Positions 52,503 to 60,705 of a stretch of DNA of 64,000 bases are shown here, in pieces. The position numbers and the translations under genes are program-made. Origin of the DNA: Serinicoccus profundi (GTDB lineage: Bacteria; Actinomycetota; Actinomycetes; Actinomycetales; Dermatophilaceae); the NCBI RefSeq assembly GCF_008001015.1, contig NZ_CP042862.1, positions 3,348,001 through 3,412,000 of the forward strand. Direction: 5' to 3'. The notes beneath the pieces are model-generated. The model was given only the letters and a program-made list of their open reading frames with translations. It ran no database searches and had not been told where the DNA came from. Each line of letters begins with the position of its first letter. The first letter of the stretch is position 1.

Positions 52503-53444
52503 TCAGGAACGGCGTCGCTCCCTGCGCAGGAGGGAGCGCAGAGTCTCGGCGTTCGCGTAGCCGACCCGTAGCGCGATCTCGGCGGAGGTGAGGTCCGTGG
52601 TTGCTGAGAGGTGCCGAGCTCGTTCGATGCGAAGCCGTTGGACGAAGCCGAGCGGAGTGAGGTTGAGCGCCGCACGGACTCGTCGTTCGAGGGTGCGCCG
52701 GCTGGTGCCGAGCGACTGCGCGACGAAGGCGACGTTGAACGGTTCGTCCAGGCGGGCGCGCACGAAGCGTTCGAACTCGACGACGATCGGGTCCTCGTGC
52801 CGGAGATGTTCGTAGGCGACGAAGGCCGCCTGCGACGGACGCTCGTCGATGATGAGGAGCTTGGCGACATGTTGGGCCAGGTCGGGGCTGATCGATCGCA
52901 CGAGTGAGAGCGCGAGGTCGATGTGGGCGAACGCGGCGCCGGCGGTGACGAGGTTCCCGTCGACCACGACCATGGTGTCGAGATCGAGGGCGACGGTCGG
53001 ATAGCGCTTCAGGAACTCCGGCCCCAGGAACCAGCTGGTCGTCGCCCGCCGATGATGCATCCGTCCGGTCTCGGCGACGGCGAACACGCCGGTGCACGCC
53101 GCGGCGATCCGGGTGGTCGCGTCGTCGAGGCGCCCGAGCGAGGCGATGACCGAACGAGCATCTCGGCTCTGGAGGGCGTCGTTGGTAGCGGCGGCCGTGA
53201 GGGTTCCAAGCGCAGGGACGACGACCACGTCGAACTCTGCGGACTCCGACAGCGGGTGGTCAACCGACAGGGTCATCGATGCCGTCGTGGTCACTCTCCG
53301 TTTCGGTCCGAGGATGGCGAGTTCGATCGGGTCGATCCGCGGGTCGATATCGCCGCGGGCTCCGTCGGCCACCCGCACGATGTCGATGACCGACGCGACA
53401 GCCGAACCGAAGCAGCCGTCGATCGCGATCAGTCCGATACGCAT
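52503..53444 (-). CDS. GlxA family AraC-type regulator
   Basis: The 313-residue regulator has an N-terminal DJ-1/PfpI-like domain (VVVVPALGTLTAAATND, then RIAAACTGVFAVAETG with its Cys) and a C-terminal AraC HTH pair (FNVAFVAQSLGTSRRTLERR, then LTSAEIALRVGYANAETLRS). ATG 53444 starts the MRIGLIAIDGCFG strand. It is divergent from a small monooxygenase gene that it may control. Codon use and G+C are lower than in the flanking core genes. Confidence 0.9.
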   Translation of the reverse strand: MRIGLIAIDGCFGSAVASVIDIVRVADGARGDIDPRIDPIELAILGPKRRVTTTASMTLSVDHPLSESAEFDVVVVPALGTLTAAATNDALQSRDARSVIASLGRLDDATTRIAAACTGVFAVAETGRMHHRRATTSWFLGPEFLKRYPTVALDLDTMVVVDGNLVTAGAAFAHIDLALSLVRSISPDLAQHVAKLLIIDERPSQAAFVAYEHLRHEDPIVVEFERFVRARLDEPFNVAFVAQSLGTSRRTLERRVRAALNLTPLGFVQRLRIERARHLSATTDLTSAEIALRVGYANAETLRSLLRRERRRS

Positions 53445-53551
53445 GGCGCGAACAATAGCAATACTGTCGTATACGCCACTTCTCACATGCCCTTGCTCGT
53501 CATACGCTGAACTCGCCCCACGAAGAACCTCGACACCTAGGAGAACCCCTC

Positions 53552-53863
53552 ATGTCCACACCCGCATCACTTCCGTATGCCTTCGTCGCCAAGATCGTCG
53601 CGGCCGATGGACAGCACGACGCGCTCGCCGATCTGCTCGCCGGCGCTGTCGCACTCGCCAACGAAGAAGTAGGAACGATTGTCTGGTTCGCGGTCAGGAC
53701 CCACGCCGACACCTTCTGGATCTTCGATGCATTCCCCGACGAGGCCGCTCGCGACGCCCACGCCAACGGCGCCATCGTCGCAGCCCTGATGGCCAACCAG
53801 CACCTCCTCGGCGCAGCACCCGAGATCCTGGCGGCCGACGTCCTCGCGTCCAAGCTCCCGTAG
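53552..53863 (+). CDS. antibiotic biosynthesis monooxygenase (ABM) domain protein
   Basis: The 103-residue protein is a dimeric ferredoxin-like ABM fold: VAKIVAADGQHDALADLLAG, GTIVWFAVRTHADTFWIFDA and FPDEAARDAHANGAIVAAL. Relatives are quinol monooxygenases or stress proteins. AGGAG precedes the ATG. It is similar to the ABM protein at 57.6 kb, so the two flank the IS elements as possible paralogues. Confidence 0.85.
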   Translation: MSTPASLPYAFVAKIVAADGQHDALADLLAGAVALANEEVGTIVWFAVRTHADTFWIFDAFPDEAARDAHANGAIVAALMANQHLLGAAPEILAADVLASKLP

Positions 53864-54099
53864 TCCGCCAACGCACGAGACGATCGCGCCCCGCCGAGCC
53901 GTCGGACCCGACCGCCTCGACACCCGCACCACGTTGACGATCCCCGATGGGCCGATCACGAGGGGGGCCAGGCAACACCAGGCGCAAGCCTGGAGCGGCA
54001 CTGGTTCACCGGTGGTCATCGAGAGAGCCAGCGCGGTTCTATGGCAGCGCAACTGTGTCAACTTGCCCTCCGTCCCGCTAGGCGCCGTGGGCGGGTCTC

Positions 54100-54295
54100 G
54101 GTTGCGATCCGTTGCCGTGACGGGAGACGCGTTGCGCGTCGCAGCGATGACGGGTCGTTGGCGTTCCGGGGCGTTGCGTTCGTGCGCGTCGCCCGTGCGG
54201 CATGGAACATTTCGCTGCGCACACAACGATCGTTGCGCCGACGCACCGTTGACACCTCGCACGTACAGGTCGCGACACAACGCCACGCCGCGTTG
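54100..54295. other. gene-free region with clustered GTTGC words
   Basis: Between the ABM gene and the tRNA fragment no gene is visible for ~880 bp. Within it GTTGC occurs at least six times (near 54103, 54112, 54132, 54174, 54232 and 54290), often as CGTTGCG. One copy lies in the perfect palindrome CAACGATCGTTG (54224-54235). This could be a protein-binding array such as an origin or partition site, or chance in a low-complexity stretch. Confidence 0.4.
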
Positions 54296-54441
54296 CCGAG
54301 CGGAGCGAGGCCTATCGGCACACGGACAGGATGCCGGCCGCGAGCGCTCAGCCGGCGAGGGGTCCGTCGTAGAGGAGAGCGACGTCGGTGTCGGGCAGAG
54401 CCGTGAGGCCAGCGCATCGCGCGACCACCAAAACCGAACCG

Positions 54442-54471
54442 CCCCTGCCCTGCGTTTCCGCAGGTCAGGGG
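54442..54471. terminator. strong hairpin beside a tRNA fragment
   Basis: CCCCTG-CCTGCG and CGCAGG-CAGGGG pair around TTTC on the plus strand (GAAA tetraloop on the minus), with single mismatched bases between the two half-stems. Read on the minus strand it follows a tRNA 3' end by ~10 bp, as a tRNA terminator would. Confidence 0.75.
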
Positions 54472-54480
54472 CTGTTCGCC

Positions 54481-54520
54481 AGAGCCGCCTGTCGGAATCG
54501 AACCGACGACCTAATCACGT
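54481..54520 (-). other. 3' fragment of a tRNA gene, probable att site
   Basis: On the minus strand GTCGGTTCGATTCCGAC (54507-54491) is a complete T-arm, followed by AGGCGGCT, a typical acceptor 3' strand (cf. threonine tRNAs with GCCGCC at the 5' end). No matching D-arm or 5' acceptor strand is found upstream, so the gene is incomplete. Such 3' fragments mark integrase attachment sites. The tRNA identity is a guess. Confidence 0.55.
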
Positions 54521-54742
54521 CGGCTTTGCGTCTATCGCTTGATGCGCCCACTGGGCGAACGAGCCGCTGACCTGCGCAAACGCCGAGAGTGGGGGCGCCG
54601 CCATCCGGTGGTGACCGACGACGACCGACCAGTACCGACCGTTTCACCGGAGCTTGCGGCGGCGACGCCGAGCAAGCTCCATTCTTTTAGCTCACCGCGC
54701 CCTCCTCCTAGCCGGTCCCGTCGTCGTCGAAGACGTTTCAGG

Positions 54743-56179
54743 GGTCTTCCCAGATGACGGTGTAGGTTGGCCGGGCGCGTCGGTCCGCAGATAGACGTCG
54801 AGGTCTCCCGACGACGGAGGTTCCTACGCCATCCATCCGAAAGACCTCGACGTGACCGACGCTACCCCGCCGGCCGGCCTCGGCCGCCCTGACCTGACCG
54901 CCTTCGCTCGACTCGACGGCCTCGGTCTGAGCGTGACCGGACAACGACTTGAACCGGATCGTGCGGTCCTCGCGTGCCGCATGGTGGAACCAGATCAGTG
55001 GTGCCGACGGTGCGGCAGCGAAGGCGCTGCTCGTGACACCGTGATCCGGCGGTTGGCCCACGAGCCGCTGGGCTGGCGACCGACCGTGCTGGAAGTTGTA
55101 GTGCGCTGCTACCGCTGTGCCGACTGCGGACACGTGTGGCGCCAAGACCCCAGCGCCGCGGCGGAGCCACGCGCGAAGCTCTCGCGCACCGGGCTGCGGT
55201 GGGCGCTGGAAGGGATCGTGGTCGCACACCTCACCGTCGCCCGTGTCGCCGAGGGACTCGGAGTCGCGTGGGACACCGCCAACAACGCGGTCCTGGCCGA
55301 AGGCCAGCGGCTGCTGATCAACGACCCCACGCGGTTCGAGGGCGTGAGGTCATTGGCGTCGATGAGCACGTCTGGCGCCACACCAGGCGTGGCGACAAGT
55401 ACGTCACCGTGATCATCGACCTCACCCCGGTCCGCGATGGCGCCGGCCCAGCAAGGCTGCTGGACATGGTCGAGGGCCGGTCGAAGGCGGCGTTCAAGAC
55501 CTGGCTCGCCGACCGCGACGACGCCTTCCGTGACGCGGTCGAGGTGGTCGCGATGGACGGCTTCACCGGGTTCAAGACCGCCGCTGCAGAGGAGATCCCG
55601 GACGCGGTCACGGTGATGGATCCCTTCCACGTCGTGCGCTTGGCCGGTGACGCCCTCGACAGGTGCCGGCGCCGGGTCCAACTCGCGATCCACGGGCACC
55701 GTGGGTTCAGGGACGACCCGCTCTACAAGTCGCGGCGCACGCTGCACACCGGCGCGGACCTGCTCACCGACAAGCAGAGCGACAGGCTACGCGCGCTGTT
55801 CGTTGGAGACGCTCACGTCGAGGTCGAGGCGACCTGGGGTGTCTACCAGCGCATGATCGCCGCCTATCGCCACGAGGACCGGCAACGTGGCCGCGAGCTC
55901 ATGGAGAAGCTGATCACCGACCTCAGCGCCGGCGTCCCCAAGGTGCTCACCGAGCTCACCACCCTGGGCCGGACCCTGAAGAAGCGAGCCGCCGACGTGC
56001 TCGCCTACTTCGAACGACCCGGCACCAGCAACGGGCCGACCGAGGCGCTCCACGGACGGCTCGAACACCTGCGCGGCTCCGCACTCGGGTTCCGCAACCT
56101 GACCAACTACATCGCCCGAAGCCTGCTCGAGACCGGCGGCTTCAGACCCCAACTTCTACACCCCCGATTGGGATGAGCC
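54743..56179 (+). mobile_element. ISL3-type insertion sequence, complete ends
   Basis: The left end GGGTCTTCCCAGATGACGGT and the right end (complement) GGCTCATCCCAATCGGGGGT are imperfect inverted repeats, both followed by GTGTAG. The ~1.4-kb element holds one ISL3-type transposase gene with a frameshift. I see no target-site duplication in the flanking bases. Its right end abuts a truncated DUF262 gene, so insertion or later deletion broke that gene. Confidence 0.85.
54852..56176 (+). pseudogene. ISL3 family transposase, one frameshift
   Basis: The ~441-residue DDE transposase starts with the zinc-ribbon region CRRCGSEGAARDTVI and CADCGHVWRQ and an HTH (ARVAEGLGVAWDTANNAV). At about 55347 the frame shifts between TRFEGV and VIGVDEHVWRH. 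The catalytic core follows: VVAMDGFTGFKTA (Asp), VMDPFHVVRLA (Asp), and NGPTEALHGRL (Glu) near the end. One missing base explains the shift; no slippery heptamer is present. Confidence 0.9.
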
Positions 56180-56180
56180 G

Positions 56181-56357
56181 GTTATCTGGTTGCCCGGGAT
56201 ATTTCTGGTGAAGCGGACCGACAATGTTCTATCGATTCTCGACGGACAGCAAAGACTGGAGACCTTACGCCGATTCTATGACGGCACCCATGGCGATCGC
56301 GTGTTCAAATTGGAGAACGTCGGCTATGAGTTCAAGGGGCTGACGTATCAAACGCTT
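56181..56357 (+). pseudogene. fragment of a DUF262 (GmrS-like) gene
   Basis: The ~58-residue fragment reads LVKRTDNVLSILDGQQRLET, then FKLENVGYEFKGLTYQTL. DGQQR is the signature of DUF262/ParB-like NTPase domains found in GmrSD-type IV restriction and related defence proteins. The start is lost at the IS end and the 3' part is lost where the FAD oxidase gene begins. G+C drops to near 50% here, so it came from a different source. Confidence 0.75.
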
Positions 56358-57488
56358 CTAGCCCTGGACCTCGCCGAGGCGCGCTTCGGGCGTGAGCTCG
56401 GCGCGGAGACCGCCTCCGGTCGCAGCCCGGGCAAGAGCGCGACCCAGCGCAGGTGCCTGCTTGAACAAATTGTGACCGGCCACAAAAAAGACAGAGCCTG
56501 CCTCCCACACGGCCACGCCGTCCTCACTCCACGGGAGGTCGGTCACCCAGCAGTGAAGGAAGTCGCGCGGCTCTGGGTGGAGACCGGGCAGCGCCCGTGT
56601 CACGTATTCACGTGCGCGTTCGTCCAGCGATCGAATCGCCGCCGGGTCGATGAAAGTTCCGTCGTCGCGGACGCCGACGGTGTCGCTTAGTCCGACCGAA
56701 TAGTTGCTGTTGCCCGGTAGCGGCGTCGCGTAGACGCCGACTTCGCCGAAGACGCCGCTACTGTCCTGCAGGCACGCGACTCGTGCCGGGGCGGCGTCTT
56801 TCACGTCGAAGGTCAGCCGGACGTGTGCCGCCAGGCGAACCGGCAGCGACAGGCCGACGCTGCGTGCCAGGCGGGCGGTTTCGCGGCCGGCGCACACGAC
56901 CACCTTGGAGTAGACAGCCCGGTCGGTGACGCTGCGCACCTCGACCGTCCCGTCGGCGCGGGGATCGATGGAGATGACCTCACCGGTGGTGACCGCATTT
57001 GCGAGAGCACCCGTGAGTGCCGTGATCGCGGCGCGGGTGCGGATCGCGCCGCCCGACTTGTCGAGCACCGCTGGCCCTGAGTAGCCAGCGAGCAGCGGCA
57101 TCCGCTGGGCGACCTCGGCCGGGTCGATCTCGTGCGCTTCCACGCCGCCGACCTGGTCGAGAACCCGCAGCCGCGCCAGGGCGCTGTCTCCGATCGCCAC
57201 GACGCCGTCTGATGAGACCAGCTCGACGTCGAAGTGCTCGGCCCACTCATCCCATACGCCGCGGCTTTCGCGCGCGAAAGTGACGAGTCGCGGGTCGTCG
57301 TGGGCATGCCGGAAGATCCGCGACTCGCCTGCGGACTGACCCATCCCGGGCAGACCAGCCTCGTACAACCGCACCGGCACGCCCTGCTCTCGCAGCGCGT
57401 ACGCCGTCGACAGACCGACGATCCCGCCCCCGATCACGGCAACTTCGGGTGAGTGTGCCTCGGCGGCGCCGTCATTCAAGTTCTTCAT
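56358..57488 (-). CDS. FAD-dependent oxidoreductase, sarcosine/N-methyl amino acid oxidase-like
   Basis: The 376-residue DAO-family protein has the dinucleotide motif VAVIGGGIVGLSTAYALREQ at its N-terminus, GESRIFRHAHDDPRLV typical of MSOX/SolA relatives, and FFVAGHNLFKQAPALG at the C-terminus. The usual covalent-FAD Cys of sarcosine oxidase is not evident, so the flavin may be non-covalent. It would oxidise a secondary or N-methyl amine to H2O2 and imine. Its 3' end abuts the truncated DUF262 gene. Confidence 0.85.
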   Translation of the reverse strand: MKNLNDGAAEAHSPEVAVIGGGIVGLSTAYALREQGVPVRLYEAGLPGMGQSAGESRIFRHAHDDPRLVTFARESRGVWDEWAEHFDVELVSSDGVVAIGDSALARLRVLDQVGGVEAHEIDPAEVAQRMPLLAGYSGPAVLDKSGGAIRTRAAITALTGALANAVTTGEVISIDPRADGTVEVRSVTDRAVYSKVVVCAGRETARLARSVGLSLPVRLAAHVRLTFDVKDAAPARVACLQDSSGVFGEVGVYATPLPGNSNYSVGLSDTVGVRDDGTFIDPAAIRSLDERAREYVTRALPGLHPEPRDFLHCWVTDLPWSEDGVAVWEAGSVFFVAGHNLFKQAPALGRALARAATGGGLRAELTPEARLGEVQG

Positions 57489-57628
57489 GACAGTTCATAG
57501 CAATCTGTAGGGGGACGTGCAATGGACGCAAGAGAGGCCGCTGCGACGTCGTCAGCGGGCTGTGTCAGCCCGAAGCTACTGCGTGCAGCGACCCCTCCTG
57601 TCTGGGCCAGTACTCCCGGTCTGTGGTG

Positions 57629-57931
57629 TCAGGCGGGGAGTTTGGAGCCCAGTACGTCCAGCTTCTCGATCGTGGGTTCGGAGAACAACGTGCCGGTCTG
57701 CTCGCCGAGAGCTACCGCAACAGGACCGGACAGGTGGGCGTCACGTCCGGCGTCGTCGGGGAACACGTCGAAGATCCCGAACGAGGTCGGCCCGAGGCGG
57801 ATCGCGAACCACGCGGTGGTCGCCTGCTCGTCCTCGACAAGCGCACGGCCGCTGTCGAGGAACTCCTTCACGGCGTCCTCCTTGCCGGGCAGCGCGTCAA
57901 ACCTGACCAGCAGTCCCTTGGTCACACTCAT
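57629..57931 (-). CDS. antibiotic biosynthesis monooxygenase (ABM) domain protein
   Basis: The 100-residue protein reads SVTKGLLVRFDALPGKEDAV, then ATTAWFAIRLGPTSFGIFDV and FPDDAGRDAHLSGPVA, an ABM fold like the protein at 53.6 kb. ATG 57931 overlaps the stop of the DJ-1/PfpI gene (ATGA), so it is the last gene of a three-gene operon. Confidence 0.88.
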   Translation of the reverse strand: MSVTKGLLVRFDALPGKEDAVKEFLDSGRALVEDEQATTAWFAIRLGPTSFGIFDVFPDDAGRDAHLSGPVAVALGEQTGTLFSEPTIEKLDVLGSKLPA

Positions 57932-58497
57932 GACTTCTCCTCTTCGTTTGTCGTGGTGCCCGCGAGGTGGGACACGATCGCCTCGGAGAACGCCGGCAGG
58001 TCCTCCGGCGAGCGGCTGGTGATGAGATTCTTGTCGATCACCACGTCCTGGTCGACGACGTCGGCGCCGGCGTTGCGCAGGTCGGTGCGAATGCTCGGGT
58101 ACGACGTCAGGGTGCGACCCGCGGCCACGCCGGCCTCGATCAACGTCCACGGCCCGTGACAGATCGCCGCCACCGGCTTGCCGCTCTCGACGAAGCCGCG
58201 GACGAAGGAAACGGCGCCCTCGTCGACCCGGAGCTGGTCGGGGTTAACCGTGCCGCCGGGAAGCAACAGGGCGTCGTAGTCGCCCACCGAGGCGTCGGCG
58301 ACCAGCCCGTCGACGGTGAACGTGCCCGCTTCATCCAGGTCGTTCTTTCGGGCCTTGATCTCGCCGTCGTGGATCGAGAGGACCTCGGTCTGAGCGCCCG
58401 CGCGGTCCAGTACTTCGCGGGGTTGCTCGAGCTCAACGCGTTCGACGCCGTCGGCGGCGAGGATCGCGACCCTCTTGCCCTGAAGATCTGCTGCCAT
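57928..58497 (-). CDS. DJ-1/PfpI family (type 1 glutamine amidotransferase-like) protein
   Basis: The 189-residue protein has the catalytic Cys elbow AICHGPW with the following His, the Glu region EQPREVLDRAGAQ, and LLLPGGTVNPDQLR. It resembles YhbO/Hsp31-type stress proteins (glyoxal/methylglyoxal handling is proposed for the family). It lies 1 bp after the alcohol dehydrogenase gene. Confidence 0.9.
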   Translation of the reverse strand: MAADLQGKRVAILAADGVERVELEQPREVLDRAGAQTEVLSIHDGEIKARKNDLDEAGTFTVDGLVADASVGDYDALLLPGGTVNPDQLRVDEGAVSFVRGFVESGKPVAAICHGPWTLIEAGVAAGRTLTSYPSIRTDLRNAGADVVDQDVVIDKNLITSRSPEDLPAFSEAIVSHLAGTTTNEEEKS

Positions 58498-58498
58498 A

Positions 58499-59665
58499 TC
58501 AGTTTGCCTTCTTTCCGTTTGACATGCCGGGCTTGATGACGACCTTGGTCCAACCCTCGGACCTGGAGTCGAAGTTCCTGTAGGCGTCGGCAGCCTGATC
58601 CAGCGAGATCTCGTGGGAGACGATCCAGGACGGCTTCGCCTTGTCAGCCGCGATGAGGTCTCGCAGCCGGCGGTTGTACCTCTTGACCGGGCACTGACCG
58701 TTGCCCATGGTCTGTCCCTTGAACCAGTGGGTGCCGAAGTCGATGGCCGCCTTGCCCTGCTTGGCCAATTCGCCCTTGGCCCCCGGGTCCTCGGGGACGA
58801 ACACGCCGACGGTGCCGATCCCGCCGGTGAACCGGACCGAGTTGATGAGCATGTTCAAGGTGGCAGCCGGGTCTTCGTTGCCCTCAGGGTCGTGGGCCTG
58901 GTAGCCGACACACTCGCAGCCACGGTCGGCTCCGAGCCCCATGGTCTCGTCCAGCACAGCCTGCACGGGGTCGACCTTGGAGTCGTCGATGGCGATCGCT
59001 CCGATCTGCTCGGCCAGCGCGAGCCGGTCGGGGTGGCGATCGACCACCATCACCTTCGCGGCGCCCTTGATCGTCGCGGACAGGGCGGCCATCAGTCCCA
59101 CGGGGCCGGCCCCGGCGATCACGACGCTGTCGCCCGGGATCACGCCGGCCATCTCGGTGGCGTGGTAGCCGGTGGGGAAGATGTCGGAGAGCATGACGTA
59201 GTCGTTCTCCTTGTCCTGCGCGTCTTCACCCAGGCGCAGCGCGTTGTGGTCGCCGAAGGGCACCCGGAGCAGTTACGCCTGCCCGCCACCGTACGGGCCC
59301 ATTTCGGCGAAGCCGTAGGCCGCACCGGCGGCCGATGGGTCGGGTTGCGTCGTCAGGCAGTAGTTCGTGAGCCCGCGCTCACAGTTCTTGCAGAACCCGC
59401 ACGAGATGTTGAACGGCAGCACGACCCGGTCGCCCACCTTGACCTTCTCCACGCCCTGGCCGACCTCCACCACCTCTCCCATGTTCTCGTGACCGAACGT
59501 CCGGCCCTTCTCGAAGGAGGTCCGCCCCTCGTACATGTGCAGGTCCGAACCGCAGATGTTGGTCGTCGTGACCTTGACCAGCACATCGGTGGGCCGTTCG
59601 ATCTCGGCGTCCGGAACATCCGTGACTGCGACATCGCGCGGTCCCTGATAGACAACAGCCTTCAT
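58499..59665 (-). pseudogene. zinc-dependent alcohol dehydrogenase with in-frame stop
   Basis: The gene would encode a ~388-residue medium-chain Zn enzyme, close to glutathione-independent formaldehyde dehydrogenases. ATG 59665 follows GGAGG. Zn ligands appear in ICGSDLHMYEG, GHENMGEVVEVG and the structural-zinc set CGFCKNCERGLTNYC. After GPYGGGQA a TAA (59275-59273) interrupts the frame, and LLRVPFGDHNALRL continues in the same frame to NAD-binding VVIAGAGPVGLMAALS. The expected residue there is polar (often Glu), so a single substitution suffices. The enzyme is probably lost unless the stop is misread. Confidence 0.88.
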
Positions 59666-59764
59666 AGTGAACCTCCAAGCGTTGCGGGGTGACTGTCCGA
59701 ACCTACGCGCTCCACCGACAAGATGCGCGCCGAGCCACACCTCCGGGTTCACGGGTGAGCCGCT

Positions 59765-60418
59765 CTCGACCTGACAGTCACCGCCCGGCTCATCGTGCGC
59801 CGCGTCAAGCGCTTCAACCCCACGGCGACCAGCACAGGACAGGACGAGCTGTTCGCGACCTGGCGCCACCACGCCGTGTTCACCGACTCAACCCTGTCGA
59901 TGCTGGGCGCGGAGGCATCCCACCGCGACCACGCGATCGTCGAGCAGGTCATGGCCGACCTGAAGTCCGGCCCGCTCGCCCACGCCCCCAGCGGGTCCTT
60001 CTGCACCAACGGTGCCTGGACGGTGCTGGCCGCGATCGCGTTCAACCTGAACCGCGCTGCCGGCGTCCTGGCCTCGGCCCGGCACGCCCGTGCCCGACCA
60101 GCCACGATCCGGGACCAGCTGATCAAGATCCCGGCCCGGATCGCCAACCGCGCCCGACGTCTCCACCTGCACCTGCCCATGCACCGGCCCTGGCAGGACG
60201 CCTGGCAACGCCTCCACGACGCCGCCTACGCCGCGGCTGAACCCCGCCCCTGCCCCTACGAGGAACGACCCCACGTGGAAGAGCCGGGCAGACCGGCGAA
60301 TTCCCCCTGCCCCGAACCCGGACCCACCTCCCAGACCGATCTCCGACATTCCGGACGACGTTCACGAAACCCGCTCGGCGGATCGAGGCTCAGGCCCCGA
60401 CTACACCCTCCATTGTGA
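59765..60418 (+). pseudogene. C-terminal remnant of an IS1380-family transposase
   Basis: The ~217-residue frame lacks any start and begins mid-domain at LDLTVTARLIVRRVKRF. HRDHAIVEQVMADLKSGPLA and NGAWTVLAAIAFNLNRAAGV are the C-terminal catalytic-Glu region of IS1380 transposases. The N-terminal half is missing, cut where the alcohol dehydrogenase leader begins. Confidence 0.8.
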
Positions 60419-60425
60419 AGAGCCC

Positions 60426-60578
60426 TCATGGGTCTTCACCGTCACGGGTGGGTTCGAGGCCCAGCCTCTCGCAGACCGCACCGAGGTCGTAGGCCTTCAC
60501 GTGTTCCCACAGGGAGTGGGCGATGGCCTCTCGCAGCGACTCGGGCTTAGGCCGGGGGTGAGGACGGAGGTCGGTCAC
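60426..60578 (-). CDS. short truncated ORF next to the IS remnant
   Basis: From GTG 60578, behind GGAGGA, a 50-residue frame reads VTDLRPHPRPKPESLREAIA, then HSLWEHVKAYDLGAVCERLG, ending LEPTRDGEDP. It has normal protein-like composition. It stops where the transposase remnant begins, so it looks like the N-terminus of a larger gene cut off by the IS. An AT-rich promoter-like region lies upstream (60600-60700). Family is not known to me. Confidence 0.45.
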   Translation of the reverse strand: MTDLRPHPRPKPESLREAIAHSLWEHVKAYDLGAVCERLGLEPTRDGEDP

Positions 60579-60705
60579 GAACGATCAGTCCTCCGTCGGA
60601 TGGATGACCGAGCGTAACGCAAACCAACAGTAACCCATAACGTGCAGTTTATGACACATACGAACCTCGTTTGTGACATCTTCGCTACATCTCGACAACA
60701 AGTGC

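Noticed and set aside
54442-54545. intact tRNA gene
   Set aside because: Only the T-arm and 3' acceptor strand are present; no D-arm, clear anticodon arm or 5' acceptor is seen.
55340-55360. programmed -1 frameshift in the ISL3 transposase
   Set aside because: The direction fits -1 shifting, but there is no slippery heptamer and ISL3 transposases are normally one frame, so a lost base is simpler.
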